64,000 nt of DNA from positions 44,612,242 to 44,676,241 of the forward strand of contig CM055277.1 in the NCBI GenBank assembly GCA_029237695.1, in the 5' to 3' direction. Positions 1 through 9,562 of this stretch are shown in pieces. Under the pieces are notes generated by a model. It saw nothing but the letters and a program-made list of their open reading frames with translations, did not search any database and was not told the DNA's origin. Position numbers and translations under genes: made by a program. The stretch is from Conchocele bisecta (taxonomy: Eukaryota; Mollusca; Bivalvia; Lucinida; Thyasiridae). Numbering within the stretch: the stretch's first letter is position 1; each line of letters starts with the position of its first letter.

Positions 1-3000
1 AGGTGGCTGCGGCCTGCATAAAAACCTTAACCAAGGTTGACTAAAAAACTTAACCAAGGGAAATTAAGTAAGTAATTCAAGGTTAAATGTAGGTCAATGA
101 CAGATATATAGGTCAGGGGTTATTGATGTACATCACTAGGAGATGAAGTTTTCCAAGTATGGTTGCTGTAGGCCCAGGAGTATTCCATATACAAGCTTGA
201 CTAAAAACCTTAACCAAGGGGAAATAACTAAGTAATCCAAGGATAAAAGTAGGTCAAGGTCAAATATAGGTCAGGAATTATTGATGTACATCACTAGGAG
301 ATGAAGTTGTCCAAGTATGTTTGATGTAGGCCCAGGAGTATTCAATATACAAGCTTGACTATAAACATTAACCAAGTAATTCAAGGTTAATTGTAGGTGA
401 AGGTAACATATAGGTCAGGGATTATTCATGTACATCCCTATGAGAAAAAGTTATCCAAGTATGGTGTCTGTATGCACAATAGTATTCCATATACAAGCTA
501 CAAAAAACCTTAACAAGGCTAACTACCTTAACCAAGGATGACTAAAAACCTTAACCAAGGGGGATTAACTAATTAATTCAAGGTTAAATGTAGGTCAAGG
601 TGAACTATAGATCAGGGGTTGTTGATGTACATCACTAGGAGATGAAGTTGTCCAAGTATGGTTGGTGTAGGGCCAGGAGTATTCCATCTACAAGGTTGAC
701 TAAAAACCTTAACCAAAGAGAATTAACTATGTAATTGAAGAGGAAATGTAGGTGAAGGTCAAATATAGATCAGGGGTTAATGATGTACATCCCTATGAGA
801 AAAGGTTGTCCAAGTATGGTGTATGTATGCACAATAGTATTCCATGTACAAGCTTGAGTAACAAAAGCTGTAGGAGAACAGCATAGCTCGACTACGAGGG
901 TTGTCGATGTACACATAGCTTGAAAAAGAAGGTGGCTGCGGCCTGCATAAAAACCTTAACCAAGGTTGACTAAAAACTTTAACCAAGGGAAATTAAGTAA
1001 GTAATTCTAGGTTAAATGTAGGTCAATGTCAGATATAGGTCAGGAGTTATTGATGTACATCACTAGGAGATGAAGTTTTCCAAGTATGGTTTCTGTAGGC
1101 CCAGGAGTATTACATATACAAGCTTGACTAAAAACCGTAACCAAGGGGAAATAACTAAGTAATCCAAGGATAAAAGTAGGTCAAGGTCAAATATAGGTCA
1201 GGGATTATTGATGTACATCACTAGGAGATGAAGTTGTCCAAGTATGGTTGATGTAGGCCCAGGAGTATTCCATATACAAGTTTGACTATAAACATTAACC
1301 AAGTAATTCAAGGTTAAATGTAGGTGAAGGTAAAATAAAGGTCAGGGGTTATTGATGTACATCCCTATGAGAAAATGTTATCCAAGTATGGTGTCTGGAT
1401 GCACAATAGTATTTCATGTATAAGCTTGATTAAAAACCTTAACTAAGGTTGACTAAAAACCTTAACCAAGGGGAATTAAGTAAGTAATTCAAGAGGAAAT
1501 GTAGGTGAAGGTCAAATATAGGTCAGGGGTTATTGATGCACATCACTAGGAGATGAAGTTGTCCATGTATGGTGGGTGTAGGGCCAGAAGTAATTGAAGA
1601 GTAAATGTAGGTCAAGGTCAAATATAGATCAGGGGTTATTGATGTACATCCCTATGAGAAAAGGTTGTCCAAGTATGGTGTATGTATGCACAATAGTATT
1701 CCATGTACCAGCTTGACTAAAAACGTTAACCAAGAGGAATTAAGTAAGTAATTCAAGAGGAAATGTAGGTGAAGGTCAAATATAGATCAGAGGTTATTGA
1801 TGTACATCACTAGGAGATGAAGATGTCCAAGTATGGTGGGTGTAGGGCCAGTACTATTTCATATACAAGCTTGACTAAAAACCTTAACCAAGGGGAATTA
1901 AGTAAGTAATTCAAGAGGAAATGTAGGTCAAGGTCAAATATAGATAAGGGGTTATTGATGTACATCCCAATGAGAAAAGGTTGTCCAAGTATGGTGTCTG
2001 TATGCACAATAGTGTTCCATGTACAAGCTTGACTAAAAACCTTAACCAAGGTTGACTAAAAACCTTAACCAAGGGGAATTAACTAAGTAATTCAAGAGGA
2101 AATGTAGGTGAAGATCAAATATAGATCAGGGGTTATTGATGTGCATCACTAGGAGATGAAGTTGTCCAAGTATGGTGGGTGTAGGGCCAGTAGTATTGCA
2201 TATACAAGCTTGACTAAAAACCTTAACCAAGGTTGATTAAAAACCTTAACCAAGGGGAATTAACTAAGTAATTCAAGAGGAAATGTAGGTCAAGGTCAAA
2301 TATAGATCAGGGGTTATTGATGTACATCACTAGGAGATGAAGTTGTCCAAGTATGGTGGGTGTAGGGCCAGTAGTATTGCATATACAAGCTTGACTAAAA
2401 ACCTTAACCAAGGTTGATTAAAAACCTTAACCAAGGGGAATTAACTAAGTAATTCAAGAGGAAATGTAGGTCAAGGTCAAATATAGATCAGGGGTTATTG
2501 ATGTACATCACTAGGAGATGAAGTTGTCCAAGTATGGTGGGTGTAGGGCCAGTAGTATTCCATATACAAGGTTGACTAAAAACCTTAACCAAGGCGTGAC
2601 GGTGACGCCAACGCCGACGCGACAACATAAGCTCTACTTATTCTTCGAATAGTCGAGCTAAAAACCTTAACCAAGGTTGACTAAAAACCTTAACCAAGGT
2701 GACTTAAGTAAGTAATTGAAGAGGAAATATAGGTCAAGGTGAAATATATATCAGGGGTTGTTGATGTACATCACTTGGAGATGAAGTTGTCCCAAGTATG
2801 GTGGGTGTAGGGCCAGTAGTATTCCATATACAAGCTTGACTAAAAACCTTAACCAAGGGGAATTAACTAAGTAACTCAAGAGGAAATGTAGGTCAAGGTC
2901 AAATATAGATCAGGGGTTATTGATGTACATCGCTATGAGAAAAGGTTGTCCAAGTATGGTGTCTGTATGCACAATAGTATTCCATGTAGAAAGCTTGACT

Positions 3001-4168
3001 AAAAACCTTAACCAAGGTTGACTAAAAACCTTAACCAAGGGGAATTAACTAAGTAATTCAAGGTTAAATGTAGGTCAAAGTCAAATATAGGTCAGGGATT
3101 GTTGATGTACATCACTAGGAGATAAAGTTGTCCAAGTATGGTTGGTGTAGGGCCAGGAGTATTCCATCTACAAGCTTGACTAAAAACCTTAACCAAAGAG
3201 AATTAACTAAGTAATTCAAGAGGAAATGTAGGTCAAGGTCAAATGTAGGTCAAGGTCAAATATAGATCAAGGGTTATTGATGTACATCCCTAGGAGATGA
3301 AGTTGTCCAAGTATGGTGGGTGTAGGGCCAGGAGTATTCCATATACAAGCTTGACTAAAAACCTTAACCAAGGAGAATTAACTAAGTAATTGAAGATGAA
3401 ATATAGGTCAAGGTTAAATATAGATCAGGGGTTATTGATGTACATCCCTATGAGAAAACTTTGTCCAAGTATGGTGTCTGTATGCACAACAGTATTGCAT
3501 GTACAAGCTTGACTAAAAAGCTTAACCGAGGTTGACTAAAAACCTTAACCAAGGGGAATTAACTAGGTAATTCAAGGTTAAATGTAGGTCAAGGTCAAAT
3601 ATAGGTCAGGGGTTGTTGATGTAGATCACTAGGAGATAAAGTTGTCCAAGTATGGTTGGTGTAGGGCCAGGAGTATTCCATCTACAAGGTTGACTAAAAA
3701 CCTTAACCAAAGAGAATTAACTAAGTAATTCAAGAGGAAATGTAGGTCAAGGTCAAATATAGATCAGGGGTTACTGATGTACATCCCTAGGAGATGAAGT
3801 TGTCCAAGTATGGTGGGTGTAGGGCCAGGAGTATTCCATATACAAGCTTGACTAAAAACCTTAACCAAGGGGAATTAATTAAGTAATTGAAGAGGAAATG
3901 TAGGTCAAGGTCAAATATAGACTCGGGGTTATTGATGTACATCCCTAAGAGAAAAGGTTGTCCAAGTATGGTGTCTGTATGCACAATAGTATTGCATGTA
4001 CAAGCTTGACTAAAAACCTTAACCAAGGTTGACTAAAAACCTTAACCAAGGGGAATTAACTAAGTAATTCAAGAGGAAATGTAGGTCAAGGTCAAATATA
4101 GATCAGGGGTTATTGATGTACATCACTAGGAGATGAAGTTGTCCAAGTATGGTGGGTGTAGGGCCAGT
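1..4168. repeat. Satellite-like tandem array, 160-181 bp units, with a ~930 bp higher-order period
   Basis: About 25 diverged units run head to tail. Each contains 'aaaaaccttaaccaagg' (often twice), 'aaatgtaggtcaaggtcaaa', 'gttattgatgtacatc' and 'ttgtccaagtatggt'. Two subtypes tend to alternate. One has 'cactaggagatgaag' then 'gggtgtagggccag'; the other has 'ccctatgagaaaag' then 'gtctgtatgcacaat'. Units with one 'aaccttaaccaagg' box are near 160 bp and those with two near 181 bp (compare 2161, 2342 and 2523). The motif 'ggtggctgcggcctgc' occurs at 2 and again at 931, marking a ~930 bp higher-order repeat. Non-unit DNA lies at about 865-930 and 2594-2655. Short open frames here are repeat translations, not genes. 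If the P2X exon at 4757 is functional, this array lies in its first intron. Confidence 0.93.
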
Positions 4169-4560
4169 AGTAAATGATTTCGAGAGCTCTCCAAATCATT
4201 TAGAGATAGCTCCAAATGATTTAGAGAGCTCTCCAAATCAAGTTATATAATGCTCGCTACAAATGATTTCGAGAGCTCTCTAAATGATTTCGAGATATCA
4301 TTAATTGATTTCGAGAGCTCTCCAAATGATTTCGAGAGCTCTCCAAATCATTTAGAGATAGCTCCAAATGATTTAGAGAGCTCTCCAAATGATTTAGAGA
4401 TAGCTCCAAATGATTTATAGAGCTCTCCAAATCAAAGTTATATAATGCTCGCTACAAATGATTTCGAGAGCTCTTTAAATGATTTCGAGATATCATTAAT
4501 TGATTTCGACAGCTCTCCAAATGATTTCGAGAGCTCTCCAAATATTTATTGCTAGCTCCA
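4169..4560. repeat. Short tandem array, 21-22 bp units rich in GAGCTC
   Basis: Units alternate between 'aaatgatttcgagagctctcc' and 'aaatgatttagagatagctcc' types. A longer block containing 'gttatataatgctcgctac' and 'gagatatcattaattgatt' occurs at about 4240-4325 and again at 4437-4525, so a ~200 bp segment was itself duplicated. Most units carry the 6 bp palindrome GAGCTC. No coding content is seen. Confidence 0.9.
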
Positions 4561-4588
4561 AATATTTGTTGCTAGCAATATATATTTG

Positions 4589-4657
4589 AGTTTATGTAGA
4601 TTTGGCGTTCCATTCACCCTCTAGAGGGTGAATGGAACGCCAAATCTACATAAACTC
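4589..4657. repeat. Long near-perfect palindrome
   Basis: The left arm begins 'gagtttatgtagatttggcg' and the right arm ends with its reverse complement. The arms meet at 'ctctagag' near 4620. Total length is about 70 bp with essentially no loop, so the strand could form a cruciform or hairpin. It lies at the edge of the 21 bp array, about 100 bp from the P2X splice donor. Confidence 0.88.
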
Positions 4658-4756
4658 CCGTCTACTGTATTACTATTACACAGGTTTTTTGATACACGTA
4701 TAGCATGTATAGATGAAAACAAACAAAACTACAAGTCAAACAAAGCTATTACTTAC

Positions 4757-4893
4757 CCAATAACGTAGCCAATTATACCAAGCTGTAGCAATCTATTAAT
4801 GACACCGACCTTCTTACTACGTATGTGCACAATTCGCGGGGTGTCATATTCGAATACAGTCCCGAGTACACCGCTCGCTACCTTAGACGCCAT
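4757..4893 (-). CDS. P2RX: P2X purinoceptor (ATP-gated cation channel), first coding exon only
   Basis: P2X subunits form trimeric ATP-gated cation channels in the plasma membrane. This exon encodes 45 residues plus two bases: a short cytosolic N-terminus and the start of the first transmembrane helix. Diagnostic are FEYDTPRIV (residues 14-22), which includes the conserved Thr-Pro-Arg kinase-site region, then IRSKKVG and INRLLQLGIIGYVIG at the membrane entry. The start is ATG at 4893 in the context 'caaaatggcg', and FEYDTP lies 13-14 residues in, as in vertebrate P2X4. An in-frame ATG farther upstream (5073) lacks conserved sequence and is not preferred. The exon ends in phase 2 at 'GG|gtaagt' (donor 4751-4756). 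The other exons, with the ectodomain and second helix, must lie left of the window beyond the satellite array. Which paralogue this is cannot be told from one exon. It could also be an isolated duplicated exon. Confidence 0.85.
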
Positions 4894-5055
4894 TTTGTTT
4901 ATTGTTATCACGGTCACATGATAGTGAGCAAAGAATGTATAATACATAGACTGTCGACTGAATATCGACATCGAACGTGCGGTAGGAAAACGGGGTTTAA
5001 TTATTATGTGGCGGTGAAGAAATGGGACGTATAAAATCTGTATATCGGCTGTATG
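4894..5055 (-). promoter_or_regulatory. Presumed 5' UTR and proximal promoter of the P2X gene
   Basis: This is the DNA immediately upstream of the P2X start codon. No TATA box at a clear distance and no start site can be read. It contains 'atgtataatacatag' near 4935, which could be TATA-like, and 'gtcgactgaatatcgacatcg'-type short inverted segments. The assignment rests only on position. Confidence 0.35.
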
Positions 5056-5461
5056 ATATGCGCATTCATTCACATAGTCGAGGCGCGGATCCAGGATTTC
5101 GGGTTGGGTGGGGGGAGGGCGTAACTATTTTGAAATACTTGACTTTATTATCGAACGAGCTATCGGGATAGCGCTACAGTGTAGGGGGGCATCCCCTCCC
5201 CAGGATTTTTTTTTTAAAATCTACATCGCATTTCCTGTGTTCTGGCGCATTTTGGAGCAAACATATTGACACTGTCACAGTATGGTAATTTAGACATGAT
5301 TTTTTATTGAAAACGTTTACATTTTGAAACAATAAGACAACGACCGAAAAATACATGGCATGAAACGTGCCTTGTAACTTGTAAAAAATCTTTACTCGGC
5401 GAATTTTAGGGTATATGCATATGCGCATTCATATGTATATGCGCATTCATTCACATAGTCG
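5056..5461. repeat. Insertion-like segment bounded by 25 bp perfect direct repeats
   Basis: A 25 bp sequence ending 'cgcattcattcacatagtcg' is present at 5056-5080 and identically at 5437-5461. The ~356 bp between starts 'aggcgcggatccaggatttc', contains G-rich and T-rich runs and has no clear terminal inverted repeats. It could be an insertion with an unusually long target duplication, or a local tandem duplication with divergent filler. It lies just upstream of the P2X first exon. Confidence 0.7.
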
Positions 5462-6574
5462 GATTAGGCCCACCGTTTTGTTGACTGCTGGCAGTGATAT
5501 TAATCATATTACTTCGGTGATTGCGAGGCTCAATTGGATACTGTTTGTTGGTAGCACATGCTAGACGCATAATGCACAGGGTAGACCCTGGTCAAATTGC
5601 ACAAATGTTCATACTGATTTTGTGGTTTGTGGCGGGGGGGGGGGGGGTGTATTTACAGAAAACAAAATAGTATAGTAAGCCTTGAAATCTGAATAATCAT
5701 CTGATCTGGTGCCAGGTCTTCATCAAATCAGAATCAGTTAGTCATAAGTAGTCGATCGGTCTCAGATTCAGGCACATATGGGAAATGGTGTTCACTTTAT
5801 GTTTGATATCGGATCTAAATCGGGTTATTCTTGCGCACACGATGAAACCGGCCGATCTATTTTAAAAGGTGCACAAAGTTGTCCTCCGGGCCATTTAAAA
5901 ACCACACCCAATGGGCATGGTTTTGAGCTAGTGGGGATTTGTACAATTGTTAAATGGTAATCGATTGTAATGCTTTTGGTGTCGATTTGTAGGTTTTCAG
6001 GTGTGTTGAGGCCGATAAAACAAAAATCAATATCAAACATGACCACCATAAGGTTTAAAATTCAAAATGGCCGCCAAAACAGTGTAAAATTGCGTACTTT
6101 GTTTATAATGTTTGAAATGGGTCATTCCAATTAATTATAGATGTGTACCGTTGTTATTTCTGACATACATGTTCGCTGATAATAAAAATAACATTCAAAA
6201 TGGCCGTCATAAGAGACATAAAAATCAAAATGGCAACGAAATATTATAATTATGTTCAGATTTGTGAAAATTGTTAATTATATAGATATTTGAAATGACG
6301 TTGAGACATACAGCAAGGCGATACCTGTGCATTTAAAATAGCTTCAATGTTGTATAATTATATGATTCAACCATTATATTAATAAGTTTCGTGAAACAGA
6401 CAGTAGTGTACACATATGTGACATGTTGGCGACTAGAAGTATATGGAGTCTCGAGACACACCTTATGTTTTATGAATCTTCCGTCCCCTGATGTTATACA
6501 CATTTCCAGTGACAAATAACCGTATAGTACAGTCTTTATTTCGTGCACATATGTATCAGTAATTCGTTACCAGA
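5462..6574. other. Intergenic, no gene seen; dispersed repeat fragments
   Basis: A G run lies at about 5632-5647. 5650-5765 is a partial copy of the ~410 bp dispersed repeat seen at 20245 and 21600 ('acagaaaacaaaata', 'ctggtgccaggtcttca'). 6040-6240 has repeated 'caaaatggccg' motifs of the kind also seen at 63270 and 63510. No convincing coding region was found. Confidence 0.6.
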
Positions 6575-7117
6575 CATGGCGACATCAATACCGTCATTTC
6601 CCAAGTTAGACATCAATTCTGATAAACATTCCGTTGGAATCTGCTGGACTAAATACGTCCAGAAGGTGGAGAACATGTTTGTTGGCATGTCCGTTGTGTC
6701 CAAGAAGAGAAGAAAAACGTTGTTGCTCCACTATTCTGGAGACGAAGTCTTTGAAATTTACGACACATGGGCCAACACCGGTGGTGAATCTGATTATGAA
6801 ATGACAAATCACGCTCTTGAATGTTTTTTTTTCAAGCCACACCATTACGACGAAACGCGCTGAAGGACAGTATGGACTTGTCTGAACTACTATTAGCGGC
6901 CCGAACCATGGAAATTGAGAATAGGCAAGCTGACAAAATGGGGAGCGATTTGGACCGCCATGGGAAAAACGCTGTCGAGAAGAAGCCGATCAGAGCAGCA
7001 TACCGGAGACAACAAGAAAGACGACAAACGCCGCGTCAGTTTCACCACTGCGAAATCGAAACCATCAGCCAAACACAATTCAGTATATCGAACTTGTGGT
7101 GGAATTTATCCACACCC
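6575..7117 (+). pseudogene. gag remnant of the Ty3/gypsy element
   Basis: The frame from the ATG at 6575 reads as a gypsy-type capsid start, including 'WTKYVQKVENMF' and 'GDEVFEIYDTWANTGG', a pattern common in invertebrate gypsy Gag. The frame ends at 6861 and continues in other frames to about 7117, where 'YRTCGGIYPHP' resembles the Cys/Pro-rich lead-in to a zinc knuckle. Frameshifts and a deletion in the middle make it a pseudogene. Confidence 0.75.
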
Positions 7118-7350
7118 GGGGCCCGTTTCACTAAGCTTCGTACGACTAAAGTGCAAATTTGGGATCTTCTGGAAATTTAAATTCATGGATTTACATTTAT
7201 TGAGCATAGGCTGCATATGCAGCCTATGCTCAATAAATGTAAATCCAATAATTGTTTACAATAAAACTTTGTTAATGTGACATTTACAGACTATCATAAT
7301 TTTGCACTTACGAATATTTTAGTCGTAAGAAGTTTAGTGAAACGGCCCCC
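7118..7350. mobile_element. Foldback element, copy 1, inserted in gag
   Basis: Ends are inverted: 'ggggcccgtttcactaa' on the left and 'ttagtgaaacggcccc' on the right. Internal inverted 'acgactaaa' and 'tttagtcgt' follow. The centre is a perfect 60 bp palindrome at 7187-7246. A second copy lies at 20462-20734. It carries no coding capacity and splits the cysteine-rich part of gag. Confidence 0.85.
7187..7246. repeat. Perfect 60 bp palindrome at the core of the foldback element
   Basis: The arms read 'ggatttacatttattgagca...' and meet at 'gcatatgc' with no spacer. An identical 60 bp palindrome is at 20541-20600 in the second copy. Confidence 0.95.
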
Positions 7351-7639
7351 AGAATGGCTGTCCGGCGTACGGTAAAACGTGTAATTATTGTAAAAAACCA
7401 AACCACTCAATGTTTGAAAAGAAAGCGAAGAGAGCGGTAAGTAACATAAATTGAGAACACGGAAAATTCAAACTACAATTCTGAAAGTGAAAAGGAGGAA
7501 GAGTGTTCATTTGGAGTTCGGACACACAGTGTAAACACAAAACGATAATTGCCGAAAACGACAGTGAAAATAAATGATCACGAAACAAACCTTCTAGTGG
7601 ACACCGGACGTTCCATTAATATTCTGGATGAAAGTGTGT
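7351..7639 (+). pseudogene. Zinc knuckle and protease start of the gypsy element
   Basis: 7366-7440 encodes CPAYGKTCNYCKKPNH, a cysteine/histidine knuckle of the kind found at the Gag nucleocapsid end, though the final cysteine is not conserved. About 7585-7625 encodes LLVDTGRSINIL, containing the Asp-Thr-Gly active-site triad of retroelement aspartic proteases. The frame is interrupted at 7640 by a SINE. Confidence 0.75.
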
Positions 7640-7927
7640 GGAGCGCCGTGGCGTAATGGTTAGTGTGTCGGACTACAGATCCAAGGGTCGTGGGTTCGAG
7701 CCTGACTAGCGGCGTGCGTTGTGTCCTTGAGCAAGACACTTTATCCACACTGCTCCAGTTCACCCAGCTGTAAATGGGTACCGATAATTCGTAGTTGCTC
7801 TGTAAATACGAATTACCGGCTTCTCTCAAAATCTCTACCTCCGTTCTTTCTCCCATTCTTGGGAGACGGCATGCAAGGTCCTAGAGCCAGTGCCGCCGTT
7901 AAATATAAGCTAAAAAAAAAAAAAAAA
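7640..7927 (+). mobile_element. tRNA-derived SINE with poly(A) tail and 14 bp target-site duplication
   Basis: The head is tRNA-like. It has an A box in 'tggcgtaatggttagtg' and a B box 'gggttcgagcc' at the right spacing for RNA polymerase III. The body contains 'gagcaagacactttatcc' and 'cagctgtaaatgggtacc', which resemble conserved central domains of widespread animal SINEs. The tail is an A run ending at 7927. The 14 bp 'ggatgaaagtgtgt' lies directly before (7626-7639) and after (7928-7941), a clear target-site duplication made by LINE-driven retrotransposition. The target is the protease region of the gypsy element. Confidence 0.93.
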
Positions 7928-7941
7928 GGATGAAAGTGTGT

Positions 7942-9562
7942 ACCTGAAAATGAAAAACAGACCGACATTGTCCAAACCGGACACGAAAGCCTTTGCATAT
8001 GGCTTATACGTTATATCTGGTAATTTTGGATCACTATTGAGCTACAACACTGCCGTTGATTTGAATATCGTACCAGCCATCAATTCCGTCGGCACATCAA
8101 AGACTGATCAGTTACTTGGCGAATATGGAGACTTGTTCTCTGGTTTCGGAAACTTAAAAGAGAAATCCGTCAAATTCCACATTGGTCAAAATGTAACACC
8201 AGTCGCGATACCACACAGACGTATACCGTTCCATGTTCATGATGTTCGAAAACAAGTTGAGAAAGAGCTAGAGCGTTTAGAAAATTCGGACATTATTGAG
8301 AAAGTTGCAGACGGCCAAATCCCCTGGGTTTCCCCGATTGTTGTCGCGCCAAAACCGAAGAATCCGGACGACATAGTTACGCATTTGTATTGACATGAGA
8401 AAAGCAAATGTAAGCAATTCAGCCAGAGCGACACATTACGACCACCATAGATGACCTGATTTTGCAATTAAATGGTGCAACGGTATTTTCATCATATGAC
8501 CTGAAAAACTGCATCCCATCACATATCGTTATCTCGTGAATCGAGAAGTATGACAACGTTTTCAACACACGCGGGTCTCTGGCGATACAAACGGCTAAAT
8601 TTTGGAGTTTCGAGCGCAACAAATATATTTCAAAATGAAATACGTCAAGTTCTAGAGAGACTAAATGGTGTTTGTAACATCAGCGATGGCATCATCGTGT
8701 ATGGGAAAGCCAGCCAAAACTCGCAGTTTTCGGTTATGTGTTCTCGGCGCCCGGACTATCCGCGGATCCGCAAAAAGTTGAAGCTATAAAAAATGCTGCC
8801 TCACAAAGTACTCCGTCGGAGGTGCGTAGTTTCCTCAACGATTACCGAGCCGATACGACCTCTCACACGGGAAAATGAACATCGACAGTGGATAGTTCTG
8901 GGGAATTGAACATTTCCATCTGTATCTATTCGGACATACATTCAGTTTGATCACGGATCACAATCCGCAGGTGGCCATATTTAACAGCCCGAAAAACAAA
9001 CAGCCCCTTATGCAGGACCGGGAGACTCCGCGCCGGCAAGAAGAACATTGCCGATTACCTGTAAATGCATCCACGAACATGTACGATTTATGAACCTTCA
9101 GTTGCAAACGACTTTGTGCGTTAAATAGCGCAAAACGCGGTTCCCAAATCAATCAATTAGTGACGTTTCAATGATAAAACACTGATGAAAGTCATTAAAA
9201 TCTGAGAAATCTGACAATTGGGAAGTCCGAATGCAAAACATGTTGTACAATGCATATGCCAAACTGAAGGACAGATTAACTGTCGTTGAAATTGATGGAA
9301 AAGATGTTCTGTTGCGGAACATTACACCAAAATGTGATTGCCCTTGCACATGAAAGAATTGTGAAAACAAAGGTATTGTTATGAAAAAATGTATGGTTTC
9401 CAGGCATAGACGATCTGGTGGACAAAACGTGCATTCCGTGCTATGCAGTAACGCCAACAATGACGACAGAGCCGGTTAAAATAAGTGATCTACCGACGAG
9501 GCCCTGGAACGAGGTCTCCGTGGACATTTTCGGCCCGATACCATCTGGAGAGTATAAATTAT
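7942..9562 (+). pseudogene. Reverse transcriptase, RNase H and integrase N-terminus of the gypsy element
   Basis: After the SINE the protease continues to about 8090. The RT approach region follows, with 'PHRRIPFHVHDVRKQVEKEL' and 'SDIIEKV..'; 'PWVSPIVVAPKPK' is the conserved RT entry. Frames then shift. 8445-8510 reads DDLILQLNGATVFSSYDLKN. 8575-8715 reads a GLWRYKRLNFGVSSA segment and ends in a degenerate active-site box (NISDG in place of the usual YxDD). 8920-8975 reads HLYLFGHTFSLITDHNP, typical of RNase H. 9400-9560 reads the integrase zinc-binding Cys pair and the NEVSVDIFGPIPSGEY catalytic-core start, where it is cut by the insertion at 9563. Confidence 0.85.

Noticed and set aside
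1810..4026. Small proteins (69-79 residues, 'MVKVFSQ...') on the minus strand
   Set aside because: They recur with the satellite unit and vary with unit subtype. They are repeat translations.
4825..5034. Plus-strand 69-codon frame opposite the P2X exon
   Set aside because: It is the antisense shadow of the P2X exon and its upstream region; the minus strand carries conserved motifs.
7640..7715. Functional tRNA gene
   Set aside because: A and B boxes are present, but the sequence continues into a SINE body with an A tail and target duplication. It is a SINE head.
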